Source: Merdivicinus sp050943495 (lineage in GTDB: Bacteria > Bacillota > Clostridia > Oscillospirales > Ruminococcaceae). Taken from it: a DNA stretch of 64,000 nucleotides. How positions within the stretch are numbered: the stretch's first letter is position 1; each line of letters opens with the position of its first letter. The position numbers were made by a program, and so were the translations under genes. The notes under the pieces are model-generated. The model did no database searches and was not told the origin of the DNA. It worked only from the letters and a program-made list of their open reading frames with translations. The DNA lies in assembly GCA_050943495.1 (NCBI GenBank), contig JBMNPH010000008.1, positions 52,605 through 116,604 on the forward strand, given 5' to 3'. Of this stretch, positions 24,461-32,533 are shown piece after piece.

Positions 24461-25087
24461 ATGCAGAAAATCCAGTCATATTGGAAAGAATATGGCCCGC
24501 TCTTGCCGCTCTTAATCGGCGGATCCGCAATCCTCGCATTCGGACTTTACAACATTCACAGCCAAAGCGGCGTTACCGAAGGCGGCGTCCTCGGCGCCCT
24601 CCTCCTCATTGAGCATTGGCTGCCCATCTCGCCCGCCATCAGCAGCGTCATCCTCAACGTATTCTGTTACGGATTCGGATTGCGCCATCTCGGAAAACGT
24701 TTTGCCGTCTGTTCCATCCTCGCAACCGGCAGTTTCACCCTGTTTTACGCGATATTGGAACAATTCCCCCCTCTGATGCCAAGCCTTGCCGATTATCCGC
24801 TGGCTGCTTCGGTACTGGGCGGATGCTTTGTCGGGGTCGGCGTCGGAATGGCTGTCCGGGCAGGCAGTGCCTCCAGCGGCGATGATGCGCTCGCGATGGC
24901 AATTTCCAAAATCAGCGGCATCCGGATTTCCCGCATTTACTTTTTGTCAGATTTTATCATCTTGCTGCTCTCGCTCAGCTATATCCCTTTCCGTCGAATT
25001 TTCTTTTCCCTCCTCACCGTTACACTTTCTTCCTTTATTATTGAACGCTTCCAGCGAAAAGCGCTTCCTATACAATCCGAAACCTAA
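24461..25087 (+). CDS. YitT/YczE family membrane protein
   Basis: 208 residues with five to six membrane segments. The start SAILAFGLYNIHSQSGVTEGGVLGALLLIEHWL matches the DUF161 (YitT) membrane repeat, and the VGVGMAVRAGSASSGDDALAMAIS segment corresponds to the second. The family is widespread in Firmicutes and of uncertain function, probably transport. It lacks the C-terminal DUF2179 domain of the long YitT forms, so it is a short version. ATG is behind AAAGGAG. Single-gene unit with its own terminator. Confidence 0.83.
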   Translation: MQKIQSYWKEYGPLLPLLIGGSAILAFGLYNIHSQSGVTEGGVLGALLLIEHWLPISPAISSVILNVFCYGFGLRHLGKRFAVCSILATGSFTLFYAILEQFPPLMPSLADYPLAASVLGGCFVGVGVGMAVRAGSASSGDDALAMAISKISGIRISRIYFLSDFIILLLSLSYIPFRRIFFSLLTVTLSSFIIERFQRKALPIQSET

Positions 25088-25089
25088 AA

Positions 25090-25119
25090 AAACGGGCGGC
25101 ATCCAGCCGCCCGTTTCCT
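25090..25119. terminator. bidirectional terminator
   Basis: AAACGGGCGGC/GCCGCCCGTTT with ATCCA loop, between the convergent YitT-like and YlmC/YmxH genes. The minus gene's stop is just inside its edge. Confidence 0.85.
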
Positions 25120-25426
25120 AATTCCAGAAATCCCGCCATTTTTTCCAATACCACTGTCTCCGGGGAGGCGCTGCCTCGCAGCAGGCGGTGCCCTCCATTT
25201 CTACCAGTATGGTATCCTCCCCGATGGTGCGGATCTTTTCCCACGGAATGATTAAATCCGCCTGCTTCCCCAGCAAGCCGAACATCCGCGGCCGCCCGCA
25301 GACAATCAATGCCTTTACTTTTGCGGTTTCCACACAGATGGAAACATCATCCGCATATCCCAGCATCGCGCCGTTTTTCAGATTCACAATCTGCTTATTC
25401 TGCAAATCCACTAGACGTGTATCCAT
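25118..25426 (-). CDS. YlmC/YmxH family PRC-barrel protein
   Basis: 102 residues. A PRC-barrel of the YlmC/YmxH sporulation-associated family: VDLQNKQIVNLKNGAMLGYADDV at the N-terminus, ALIVCGRPRMFGLLGKQADLIIPWEKIRTIGEDTILVE at the core. A short basic, tryptophan-rich tail follows (YWKKWRDFWN). Exact role is unknown; expression in sporulating cells is reported for relatives. It lies 30 bp downstream of the pseudouridine synthase gene and probably ends the same operon. Confidence 0.85.
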   Translation of the reverse strand: MDTRLVDLQNKQIVNLKNGAMLGYADDVSICVETAKVKALIVCGRPRMFGLLGKQADLIIPWEKIRTIGEDTILVEMEGTACCEAAPPRRQWYWKKWRDFWN

Positions 25427-25456
25427 CCTGCACCTCCCGCATCTTCTCCTTATATC

Positions 25457-26419
25457 CTATTCGGATAGAGAGGCGGGTATGCCATTTTTTGCAAACCAGA
25501 CATCCTCTGCCTGAAATGTTTTGCCATCCAGATATCCCAGAGGGTTGTCCTTTTCGAAATGAAACCGCAGTTTATAGGAATACAGGGCCTGAAACGCAAA
25601 GCCGCGGCGTTTATCTTCCCCATTGATTCCATATTTCCCGTCTCCCACCAGCGGATGCCCGATATGCGACATCTGCGCCCGTATCTGATGGGTGCGCCCG
25701 GTCTCCAATTCCACCTCTACAAGCGAATACCGTCCATTCTCCTGCAGGACCCGATAACGGGTAATCATCGTCCGCGCGCCCGGACGCGGCGCATCATAGA
25801 CCCGCACCATATTTTCTGCCTCATTCTTGATCTGATAATGGGTCAAGGTTCCCGCCTTGGGACGGGGAACGCCATGCACCAGGCACAGATAGTATTTATC
25901 AATGGTACGGTTTTTGATCGCCTCGTTCAGAATCCGCAGGGATTCCGCATTTTTCGCCACAATGACAATTCCACCAGTATTGCGGTCAATCCGGTTGCAG
26001 AGTGCCGGTGCAAAGGAAAGTTCCTGCTGCGGATCATATTCCCCTTTTTCATACAGATAGCGTTTGACCCGGTTAATCAGGGTATCAATCCCTTCTCCTT
26101 CGTCCTCGTGGACGATCAATCCCTGCGGCTTATCCGCCAACAGGATATTGTCATCCTCATACACAATCTTCACATCCGATCGCGCCGAGAGAAAGGCAGG
26201 AGCATCCTCCGCTGCAAAAAATTCGTCATTGATGTAGAGATCCACCCGATCCCCCTCTGCAAGCCGATAGCTGATTTCCGAACGTTTTCCGTTTACCTTG
26301 ATCCGCTTCAGCCGCAGATACTTATAGAGCAGGTTTTTCGGCAGCAGCCGCACCGCTTTGGACAGGAACTTATCCAGCCGCTGTCCGGCGTCATTCTGAT
26401 TGATGACAAAACTGCGGAT
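25457..26419 (-). CDS. RluA-family pseudouridine synthase, apparent ATC start codon
   Basis: 320 residues if started at ATC (26417-26419). The family converts uridine to pseudouridine in rRNA or tRNA. The N-terminal S4 RNA-binding domain (about 12-75) precedes the catalytic domain, whose RLD motif is N-R143-I-D145 with TGG following; the RTHQIRAQMSHIGHPLVGD block is present. The upstream gene's TAA lies 12 bp before the ATC. Between them are only AGGAGG and the codons GGA GGA ATT GTT ATC. No ATG, GTG or TTG precedes residue 23, and a start at the next one (GTG, 26353) would cut away the start of S4. Family certain, start unusual. Confidence 0.85.
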   Translation of the reverse strand: MRSFVINQNDAGQRLDKFLSKAVRLLPKNLLYKYLRLKRIKVNGKRSEISYRLAEGDRVDLYINDEFFAAEDAPAFLSARSDVKIVYEDDNILLADKPQGLIVHEDEGEGIDTLINRVKRYLYEKGEYDPQQELSFAPALCNRIDRNTGGIVIVAKNAESLRILNEAIKNRTIDKYYLCLVHGVPRPKAGTLTHYQIKNEAENMVRVYDAPRPGARTMITRYRVLQENGRYSLVEVELETGRTHQIRAQMSHIGHPLVGDGKYGINGEDKRRGFAFQALYSYKLRFHFEKDNPLGYLDGKTFQAEDVWFAKNGIPASLSE

Positions 26420-26431
26420 AACAATTCCTCC

Positions 26432-27094
26432 TTACAGAAAAAATGAAAGCACCAGCGCAACCCGAATGCTCAAATGTAAAAAATGCCGGATCGTATCCCC
26501 GATCACCTGCTGATGTGTCCGACATTCAAAATACGGGTCTGGAACCCGCTTCGGAGCCCGCAGAAGCGGAAGACATAATTTCCGCAGCCCTCCCTGATAG
26601 GCCAGATGGGGCTGCAGCCGCTGCCGCAGCTGCGGAATGGATGTAATATTCTCCTGTCCCAGCAGTTCCGATGCGAAATCCAGACAGGTATAGGCATTCG
26701 GGACGAAAAAACGCAGTCCCAATGCGGACAAAGCCGCCCCGAAACTATTGTAGAGCAGGCGTCCGTGTTCCATGGCACAGCACTGCCCAATCCGTTCCGA
26801 AATGCGCTGGTATCCTGCACCCGTAAGCGGAATCGCATAAATTTCCACCTCTGTGTCCAGCCCGCCCCACAGCAGACGTTCCGGACTTTCATGGACAAAT
26901 CCTCCCGCCAACGGCGAATTGACCCGATAACGCGCAAAGGAATACACCTTCCCAAGGTCACCATTCAGGCATACTGACACATGATTATATTCTGCTCCTG
27001 TCACGGTCCGGATCAATTTTCCCATACCGGTATGGGTACGGGAAAAAATTACCCAGATGTAGCAAGCTTCTTTTGCAAATGCTGTCCCCGTCAT
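26432..27094 (-). CDS. conserved protein with permuted papain-like (YiiX/NlpC-P60-type) pattern
   Basis: 220 residues, no signal peptide. The order of likely catalytic residues is permuted: H38 in NHVSVCLN comes first and C137 in AYTCLDFASELLG later, as in YiiX-like permuted NlpC/P60 enzymes. IFSRTHTGMGKLIRTVTGAEYNHVS is the best conserved part of a family seen in many clostridia. The substrate is unknown and could be an acyl or amide bond. The C-terminal 20 residues are hydrophobic (VALVLSFFL), suggesting membrane contact. Its stop is followed at once by the RBS of the pseudouridine synthase. Confidence 0.65.
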   Translation of the reverse strand: MTGTAFAKEACYIWVIFSRTHTGMGKLIRTVTGAEYNHVSVCLNGDLGKVYSFARYRVNSPLAGGFVHESPERLLWGGLDTEVEIYAIPLTGAGYQRISERIGQCCAMEHGRLLYNSFGAALSALGLRFFVPNAYTCLDFASELLGQENITSIPQLRQRLQPHLAYQGGLRKLCLPLLRAPKRVPDPYFECRTHQQVIGDTIRHFLHLSIRVALVLSFFL

Positions 27095-27115
27095 TTTTTC
27101 CCACTCTCCCCTCGA

Positions 27116-27334
27116 TCAGTCAATCCGAAAATCTTCTGCACTGTACTGCGGAAGCACCTGCGGACGGCTGGGCTTCCGCTTCAAAGGTGCATACACAAAC
27201 TTCCGGCAGGAATAACAGGGGACTACCACCCCATTTTTATTACATAGAATCATCTGGCCATCCCGGGTCGGGCGCCCAAGTTCACAGTAGGCACATGCCG
27301 GTTCAATCCGGCGGCCAAACAACATGGTTTTCAA
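27116..27334 (-). CDS. small CxxC zinc-ribbon-like conserved protein
   Basis: 72 residues with two Cys pairs (CAYC and CYSC, spaced about 24 residues) plus one further Cys. The C-terminal FVYAPLKRKPSRPQ is basic and proline-rich. Short proteins of this pattern occur in many clostridia and I know of no function. The cysteine pairs suggest a zinc ribbon. It lies in the operon between a GNAT acetyltransferase and the permuted papain-like protein. A weak GGCTTTT region precedes the start. Confidence 0.6.
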   Translation of the reverse strand: MKTMLFGRRIEPACAYCELGRPTRDGQMILCNKNGVVVPCYSCRKFVYAPLKRKPSRPQVLPQYSAEDFRID

Positions 27335-27348
27335 TCAAAAGCCTCTCC

Positions 27349-27882
27349 TTATGCTTTTTTCCGTACAAATGCCATCGACATCTGTTCCCCGTCTTCCCCG
27401 CGGTAATGCGACACCGGCAGAAATCCGCACTTCTCATAGCAGCGGATGGCGCGGAGATTGGATACTTCCGGATCAATCAGCAGCGAATCGCAGTCATCCC
27501 TTGCCAGCAGCATGTCGCGCAGAGCCGACAGAATCACCGTCCCGATTCCATGTCCCAGCAGGGAACGTTCTCCCAAAAACAGGTCGATTCCATACGGATG
27601 CCGGCACCCATGCTCTTCCAGAAAAGAAACGGCATGATACTCTTCGGGATCCGCAGAATAATACTGGGCATACCCCACCGGTTCTCCGTCCCATTCCAGA
27701 ATCAAAGGAACAACCGTTTCCTCCTCACGGGCGCGCGGCCCGAATTTTTCCGCGACCTCCGCCATCGACAGCGCGCGTTTTTCATAATACCGATGGATTT
27801 CCGGATCCGCAAGCCACTGCACGATCCGGCCATAATCCGCCGGGGAATCTTCCATCCGGCGGAATCGAACGGATGCTGTCAT
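27349..27882 (-). CDS. GNAT family N-acetyltransferase, AAC(6')-Ib/RimJ-like branch
   Basis: 177 residues. The N-terminal RFRRMEDSPADYGRIVQWLADPEIHRYYE and the acetyl-CoA loop GHGIGTVILSALRDML match GNAT enzymes of the AAC(6')-like/lysine-acyltransferase type. DPEVSNLRAIRCYEKCGF is the typical C-terminal half. The ATG lies one base after the pepF stop, so it is made in the same operon. It could acetylate aminoglycosides or, more likely, an unknown amine; sequence alone does not separate these. The in-frame extension upstream lies inside pepF and is not used. Confidence 0.78.
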   Translation of the reverse strand: MTASVRFRRMEDSPADYGRIVQWLADPEIHRYYEKRALSMAEVAEKFGPRAREEETVVPLILEWDGEPVGYAQYYSADPEEYHAVSFLEEHGCRHPYGIDLFLGERSLLGHGIGTVILSALRDMLLARDDCDSLLIDPEVSNLRAIRCYEKCGFLPVSHYRGEDGEQMSMAFVRKKA

Positions 27883-27883
27883 T

Positions 27884-29668
27884 TTATGCGCCCAATACCT
27901 TTTTGAGTTCTGCCAGAGTCTCGGCAAACTCTGCCACCGTATCCAATACCGGCTGCGGAGAAGCCATATCAACGCCGGCAATCTTCAGCAGGTCAATCGG
28001 ATGCGCACTCGAACCGCTCGCCAGGAATTTCCGGTAATCCTCAACAGCCGGCTGGCCCAGTTCCCGGATGCGGCGGGAAATCGCAATCGCCGCCGAAATG
28101 CCGGTTGCATACTGGTACACGTAGAAGCAACGGTAAAAATGCGGAATCCGTGCCCACTCATACGAAATGGTCTCATCTGCTGCAAACTCCGGTCCGTAAT
28201 AGTCTTCGTTCAGTTTCCGATGGATCTCGCACAGCGTAGAGGGCAGCAGCGGCGCGCCTTCCTCCACCAGTTTATGGGTCTGGTACTCAAAATCAGCAAA
28301 CATAGTCTGGCGGTAGAAGGTCGAACGAATGTCATCCAAATGCTTGGACAGCAGCAGCGCTTTTTCTTCCTTGGTTTCCGCCTTACCCAGCAGATCATGA
28401 TACAAAAGCATTTCATTGGTAGTCGAAGCGACTTCCGCACAGAATATGCTGTAATTCGCATAAATATAGGGCTGTTTTTCCGAACTGTAATAGGTATGCA
28501 TCGAGTGGCCCAGCTCATGACCTAGTGTGAACACATCTTCCAGGGTGTTGTCATAGTTGAGCAGCATATAGGGATGGAAGCCATACGCGCCGGTGGAATA
28601 AGCGCCGGTCATCTTATTTTTGCCCGGGTAAATGTCGATCCAACGGTCGTCCACCGCGTGACGCATCACTTCATTATAATCCTCGCCCAACACGGCGGTT
28701 GCCTTGAGCACCAATTCCTTGCCTTCTTCATAAGGATATTCCTTGGCGACATCCTTGACAATCGGAACAAAGAAATCATAAAAATGGAAGTCCTCAATGC
28801 CCAGCAGCTTTTTGCGCAGCGATACATATTCCTGCAACGGTGCTGTATTGGCGCGGACGGTCTGGATCAGGTTGTCGTAAACGGCTTCCGGCACATGATT
28901 GTCGGCCAGTGCTTTCTCACGTGCGGTCTGGTAGTTCCGGCTCTTGGCACTATACACATCCAGTTTTACGGCACCGGTATAGTTGCTGGAAATCGTGCGG
29001 ATATTCTTGCCGTATGTCCGTAGCAGTCCCTCATAAAAATCGCGGCGGTAACGGCGGTCCGGATTCTGGAGAGCTGCCCCATAGCCGGCTTCGCTGACTT
29101 TCACGGGCTTGCCGTCCGGCCCTTCAATTTCCGGAAATTCCATATCATTGATGGTCAGGTCATCATATACTTTGGAGAAGCTTTCGCCCATATCGTTCAT
29201 CCGGACGAGCATTTCCTCCCCTTTCTGATCGAGAACGTGCGCCTTCTTGGAGAAGAAGTCCTCGGCGTAATGCCGGTAAACTGCGAGTTCCGGACACTCC
29301 GCACAGAACTGCTCAAATTTTTCGAGGCTCTCCTGCATCAGTTCCGGCGCCAGAAATGCCGTCTTTTCTCCAAACCGGCTGATTTCGGTCATCACCCGTT
29401 CCACCATGCCTTTGGCGCTGTCCACCGAAAGATCCGGATGATATTTGCAGGATGCATAGGTATATACCTGTTCCAGTCCCATATTACACTGCTCATACAG
29501 ATGGGCGGTTTTCAGAAGCTCTTCCGCAGAAGCGGCAGCATGTCCTTTCTGTCCGGCCAGAAGGTCGATATTCGCCGCAACTTCTGCCAGCTTTTTCTCC
29601 CAAGCCTCATCATTTTCAAACATATCGGCAATATTCCATGTCGGATTCAATGTCTTCAAATCAAACAC
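27884..29668 (-). CDS. pepF: oligoendopeptidase F (M3B metallopeptidase)
   Basis: 594 residues, normal for PepF. It cleaves short peptides in the cytoplasm using zinc. The zinc motif is H384-E-L-G-H388 in TLGHELGHSMHTYYS, with the third ligand expected in the AEVASTTNEMLLY helix (ligand Glu). The helical N-terminal half is typical of M3B. It starts the operon pepF-GNAT-CxxC-papain-like-rluA-ymxH with a consensus promoter and runs divergent from the MATE exporter. Confidence 0.95.
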   Translation of the reverse strand: MFDLKTLNPTWNIADMFENDEAWEKKLAEVAANIDLLAGQKGHAAASAEELLKTAHLYEQCNMGLEQVYTYASCKYHPDLSVDSAKGMVERVMTEISRFGEKTAFLAPELMQESLEKFEQFCAECPELAVYRHYAEDFFSKKAHVLDQKGEEMLVRMNDMGESFSKVYDDLTINDMEFPEIEGPDGKPVKVSEAGYGAALQNPDRRYRRDFYEGLLRTYGKNIRTISSNYTGAVKLDVYSAKSRNYQTAREKALADNHVPEAVYDNLIQTVRANTAPLQEYVSLRKKLLGIEDFHFYDFFVPIVKDVAKEYPYEEGKELVLKATAVLGEDYNEVMRHAVDDRWIDIYPGKNKMTGAYSTGAYGFHPYMLLNYDNTLEDVFTLGHELGHSMHTYYSSEKQPYIYANYSIFCAEVASTTNEMLLYHDLLGKAETKEEKALLLSKHLDDIRSTFYRQTMFADFEYQTHKLVEEGAPLLPSTLCEIHRKLNEDYYGPEFAADETISYEWARIPHFYRCFYVYQYATGISAAIAISRRIRELGQPAVEDYRKFLASGSSAHPIDLLKIAGVDMASPQPVLDTVAEFAETLAELKKVLGA

Positions 29669-29691
29669 CTCATTTATCCAAGTTTTCTTCT

Positions 29692-29720
29692 ATTATACCC
29701 GCTTTTCGCCCGAAAGTAAA
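29692..29720 (-). promoter_or_regulatory. pepF operon promoter
   Basis: On the minus strand TTTACT (29715-29720), 17 bp, TATAAT (29692-29697). Confidence 0.65.
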
Positions 29721-29768
29721 GGGGAAGACCATAGAACCTCCTGTTTTCAAAAAATATGCCATCCCCTC

Positions 29769-29797
29769 TTCTCAAACCGCTTCGGATCTGCTATAAT
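29769..29797 (+). promoter_or_regulatory. MATE gene promoter
   Basis: TTCTCA (29769-29774), 17 bp, TATAAT (29792-29797). Confidence 0.55.
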
Positions 29798-29844
29798 AAA
29801 AAGGTTATGTATTTCAGTCGAATTCATCAGAAAGGAAGACATCC

Positions 29845-31215
29845 ATGTCAAAACGAATTGATTTGTTGAATGGCAGCATCATCAGCCCCCTGACCCGGCT
29901 GGCGCTGCCCATTATGGGGACATCCCTTATCCAGATGGCCTACAATATGGTCGACATGATTTGGATTGGAAGAATCGGCGCCGGTGCTGTCGCGGCAGTT
30001 GGTGCGGCCGGTATGTTCATGTGGCTCTCCGGCGGTCTCATGATTTTAGCGCGTATGGGCGGCCAGGTCTACACGGCCCAGAAGCTCGGAGCCGGTGATG
30101 TCGAAGGAGCTGCGCGTTATACCCAGGCATCCCTTCAAATGGGAACGGTACTCTCTCTGCTTTATACCCTCGTGCTGGTCCTGTTCGCGAGTCCTCTCAT
30201 CGCCTTCTTCAAGCTGAACAGCCCCGATGTGGTTCGGGATGCCGTCACCTATCTTTGGATTGTCGGTCTGGGCATGTTTTCGAGCTTCATCAATCAGATT
30301 CTCACCGCGCTCATTACGACGACCGGCAACAGCCGCACCCCCTTCCTGGCAATGGCAACCGGCCTCATTTTCAATATGGTGCTCGACCCTCTCCTCATTT
30401 TCGGCGTTGGCCCCTTCCCTGCCATGGGAGTTGCCGGTGCTGCGATTGCCACTGTATTGGCACAGGTCATTGTTACCGTCCTGTTCTGGCTGTACGCGCG
30501 CAAAGACGATCATCTGTTTGTTCATGTTCATCTGCTGCGGCGCCCGGATTTCACCATTTGGAAAGAAATCTTCAAGCTCAGTATTCCGACCGCGCTTCAG
30601 AGCAGCCTCTTCCCCATGATCTCCATGCTGATCGCCCGCATTATTGCCGGATTCGGTGACGATGCTGTCGCTGTCCAGAAAGTCGGCAGCCAGATCGAGT
30701 CCATTTCCTGGATGATGTCGGATGGATTTTCGGTTGCCGTCAACAGCTTCGTCGCCCAAAACTATGGCGCCGGCAACTATCACCGTGCCAAACACGGCTA
30801 TCACATCTCCATGCGCATTGCAACCGGCTGGGGAATCCTCTGCACCCTGGTGCTCATATTCCTCGGCGGCCCCATTTTCCAGATTTTTATCCCCGATCCG
30901 GCCATCCTCCCCATGGGAATCGATTATCTCACCATTCTGGGCCTCTGTCAGATGTTCATGTGCTGGGAAATCATTACCGCCGGTGCTTATTCCGGATTCG
31001 GTCACACCCTCACTCCCTCCCTTGTCAGCATCATTTTCACTGCGCTGCGTATCCCCGGCGCCATTGCACTTTCGGCCACTCCGCTTGGCCTGAATGGCAT
31101 CTGGTGGAGCATCTCCCTTTCCAGTGTCATCAAGGGAATTCTGTTGGTCATCCTCTTCTTCCTCTTTATCCGGAAGAAAGACGCGCGTCTCCGCGCGGAA
31201 GGAATCCCTGTATAA
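29845..31215 (+). CDS. MATE family efflux transporter (DinF/NorM type)
   Basis: 456 residues with 12 membrane segments in two homologous six-helix bundles. The start PLTRLALPIMGTSLIQMAYNMVDMIWIGRIGAGAVAAVGAAGM is the conserved TM1-TM2 signature. The second half has GSQIESISWMMSDGFSVAVNSFVAQNYGAG, the matching repeat. It exports cationic or drug-like compounds against Na+ or H+. It is transcribed alone, with a terminator hairpin at 31226-31255 just before the tRNA promoter. ATG is behind AGAAAGGAAG. Confidence 0.93.
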   Translation: MSKRIDLLNGSIISPLTRLALPIMGTSLIQMAYNMVDMIWIGRIGAGAVAAVGAAGMFMWLSGGLMILARMGGQVYTAQKLGAGDVEGAARYTQASLQMGTVLSLLYTLVLVLFASPLIAFFKLNSPDVVRDAVTYLWIVGLGMFSSFINQILTALITTTGNSRTPFLAMATGLIFNMVLDPLLIFGVGPFPAMGVAGAAIATVLAQVIVTVLFWLYARKDDHLFVHVHLLRRPDFTIWKEIFKLSIPTALQSSLFPMISMLIARIIAGFGDDAVAVQKVGSQIESISWMMSDGFSVAVNSFVAQNYGAGNYHRAKHGYHISMRIATGWGILCTLVLIFLGGPIFQIFIPDPAILPMGIDYLTILGLCQMFMCWEIITAGAYSGFGHTLTPSLVSIIFTALRIPGAIALSATPLGLNGIWWSISLSSVIKGILLVILFFLFIRKKDARLRAEGIPV

Positions 31216-31225
31216 TTTTCTCTCC

Positions 31226-31268
31226 AACGCCTTCGACAGCCTGGTCGGAGGCGTTTCGATCATTTTTC
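31226..31268 (+). terminator. terminator of the MATE gene
   Basis: AACGCC-T-TCGAC/GTCGG-AGGCGTT, then a T-rich stretch (ATTTTTCGCTTTTTTT). Confidence 0.7.
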
Positions 31269-31269
31269 G

Positions 31270-31316
31270 CTTTTTTTCAAAAAACACTTGCCAAATCTAA
31301 TCAAATGTGCTATAAT
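31270..31316 (+). promoter_or_regulatory. tRNA cluster promoter
   Basis: TTGCCA (31288-31293), 17 bp, TATAAT (31311-31316). The 18 bases before the -35 (31270-31287, T-run, C, A-run, CAC) are almost identical to the sequence upstream of the single tRNA-Ala at 58794, with one inserted A, which suggests an UP-type element. Confidence 0.75.
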
Positions 31317-31354
31317 ATCTATCGTTGACTTTTCGGTGGTCTTTCCCGTCAAAC

Positions 31355-31430
31355 GGGCCTGTAGCTCAGTTGGGAGAGCGCTGCGTTCGCATCGCAGAGG
31401 TCAAGGGTTCGAATCCCTCCAGGTCCACCA
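31355..31430 (+). tRNA. tRNA-Ala (anticodon CGC)
   Basis: 76 bases including the encoded CCA. Acceptor stem GGGCCTG/CAGGTCC (one G-U), anticodon CGC at 31388-31390 in loop TTCGCAT, T-loop GGTTCGAAT. Reads GCG codons. Confidence 0.95.
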
Positions 31431-31441
31431 TTGTTTTTTCT

Positions 31442-31518
31442 GAAGGTGTAGCTCAGTTGGTTAGAGTACCTGCTTGACATGCAGGGGGTCGATGGTTCAA
31501 GTCCATTCATCTTCACCA
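31442..31518 (+). tRNA. tRNA-Val (anticodon GAC), copy 1
   Basis: 77 bases with CCA. Acceptor GAAGGTG/CATCTTC, anticodon GAC at 31476-31478 in loop TTGACAT, T-arm ATGG-TTCAAGT-CCAT. Identical to the copy at 31640. Confidence 0.93.
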
Positions 31519-31522
31519 CTTC

Positions 31523-31599
31523 GGAGGCATAGCTCAGTTGGTTAGAGCGTTCGCTTCACATGCGAGAGGTCGCGGGTTCGAGCCCCTCTGTCTCCACCA
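31523..31599 (+). tRNA. tRNA-Val (anticodon CAC)
   Basis: 77 bases with CCA. Acceptor GGAGGCA/TGTCTCC, anticodon CAC at 31557-31559. Reads GTG. Placed 4 bases after the first GAC copy. Confidence 0.93.
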
Positions 31600-31639
31600 A
31601 ATTTGGAATGCATATTTAGCTTTATGCATTCTTTTCTAT

Positions 31640-31716
31640 GAAGGTGTAGCTCAGTTGGTTAGAGTACCTGCTTGACATGCAGGGGGTCGATGGTTCAAGT
31701 CCATTCATCTTCACCA
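31640..31716 (+). tRNA. tRNA-Val (anticodon GAC), copy 2
   Basis: Identical to the 77-base gene at 31442-31518; anticodon at 31674-31676. It follows a short spacer holding a small hairpin (AATGCATATTTAG...TTTATGCATT). Confidence 0.93.
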
Positions 31717-31723
31717 GCAAAAT

Positions 31724-31754
31724 CACACACTCACATCGGTGGGTGTGTTTTTTA
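31724..31754 (+). terminator. terminator of the tRNA cluster
   Basis: CACACTCAC/GTGGGTGTG with ATCG loop and a T-run. Confidence 0.85.
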
Positions 31755-31772
31755 TCGGCTGATTTAAAACAA

Positions 31773-31802
31773 ACAGGGCGTCATCCGGTTCGACGCCCTG
31801 TT
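31773..31802 (-). terminator. terminator of the GH116-acyltransferase operon
   Basis: ACAGGGCGTC/GACGCCCTGT, followed on the minus strand by TTGTTTTAAA. Confidence 0.8.
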
Positions 31803-31822
31803 ATTCTTTCTTCTATACTCTG

Positions 31823-32533
31823 TCAGTTCGATTCCATTCGATACCGGAATTCTCCCTGTGCTGCGCCGATCGGTTCCCCACGCAGTAATTTTTCCCGCAC
31901 TGCTCGCTGCAGGCTGGTTTTCTGCGGGTAACTGCCGTAATCATCCGAAATCTCTCCAAAAACCCGCTCTTCACACTGCCGGTCATTGGGATCATAATGT
32001 GTAATCTCAAAATCCTTCTGAAACCGCACAATATTGGAACTTTCCGGGAGCAATTCCTGCAAAACCGGACTGAGCAGCCAGGAATGGCAGACAAAGCGAT
32101 CCGTCATTCCGTGATAGAACGCATACGCCTGCCGGTATGATTCGCGGCACGCTTCATAAACCAGCGGCTCCCCCTGCGGAATGTGGACATTCAGGGCAAT
32201 TCGCCCCTCATTTACCACCGGCTCAAACTGCAGCCGTCCCAGCCGGAACAGTTTCAAATCCAGATGGTTTTGCAGCCAGCGGTAATTGGCCAATCCGTCC
32301 ACCCCATACATCCGCCGGCAGTTTCCGCGCCAGATTTCCAAATCCGATCGGGTATCCCGATAAATCTGCTCCGATATGCCCAGCTTCTGATACCGTTCCT
32401 TCAATTCGTCAAACAACGCGGTAAACAACTCCAGGCAGAGTTCATACCGGTTCTCCTGCTGAAACACCGCCTCCATACAGGCAGTCCGATCCTCATGATA
32501 TGCGGCAAGCCATTCTGTCAGGCTACGATTCAT
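31823..32533 (-). CDS. acyltransferase-domain protein (NAT_N/GNAT_C-type)
   Basis: 236 residues. The pattern matches clostridial acyltransferase-domain proteins with the N-acyltransferase N-terminal and GNAT_C modules. An N-terminal helical half is followed by LNVHIPQGEPLVYEACRESYRQAYAFYHGM and VCHSWLLSPVLQELLPESSNIVRFQKDF, the latter the signature part. Substrate and donor are unknown. The ATG overlaps the GH116 stop (ATGA), so translation is coupled to a glycosidase. An odd pairing suggesting an acylated sugar or a product modified after hydrolysis. Confidence 0.65.
   Translation of the reverse strand: MNRSLTEWLAAYHEDRTACMEAVFQQENRYELCLELFTALFDELKERYQKLGISEQIYRDTRSDLEIWRGNCRRMYGVDGLANYRWLQNHLDLKLFRLGRLQFEPVVNEGRIALNVHIPQGEPLVYEACRESYRQAYAFYHGMTDRFVCHSWLLSPVLQELLPESSNIVRFQKDFEITHYDPNDRQCEERVFGEISDDYGSYPQKTSLQRAVREKLLRGEPIGAAQGEFRYRMESN

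Noticed and set aside
24301..24612. Small open frame upstream of and overlapping the YitT-like gene
   Set aside because: No binding site, and it is in a different frame from a clear membrane protein gene.
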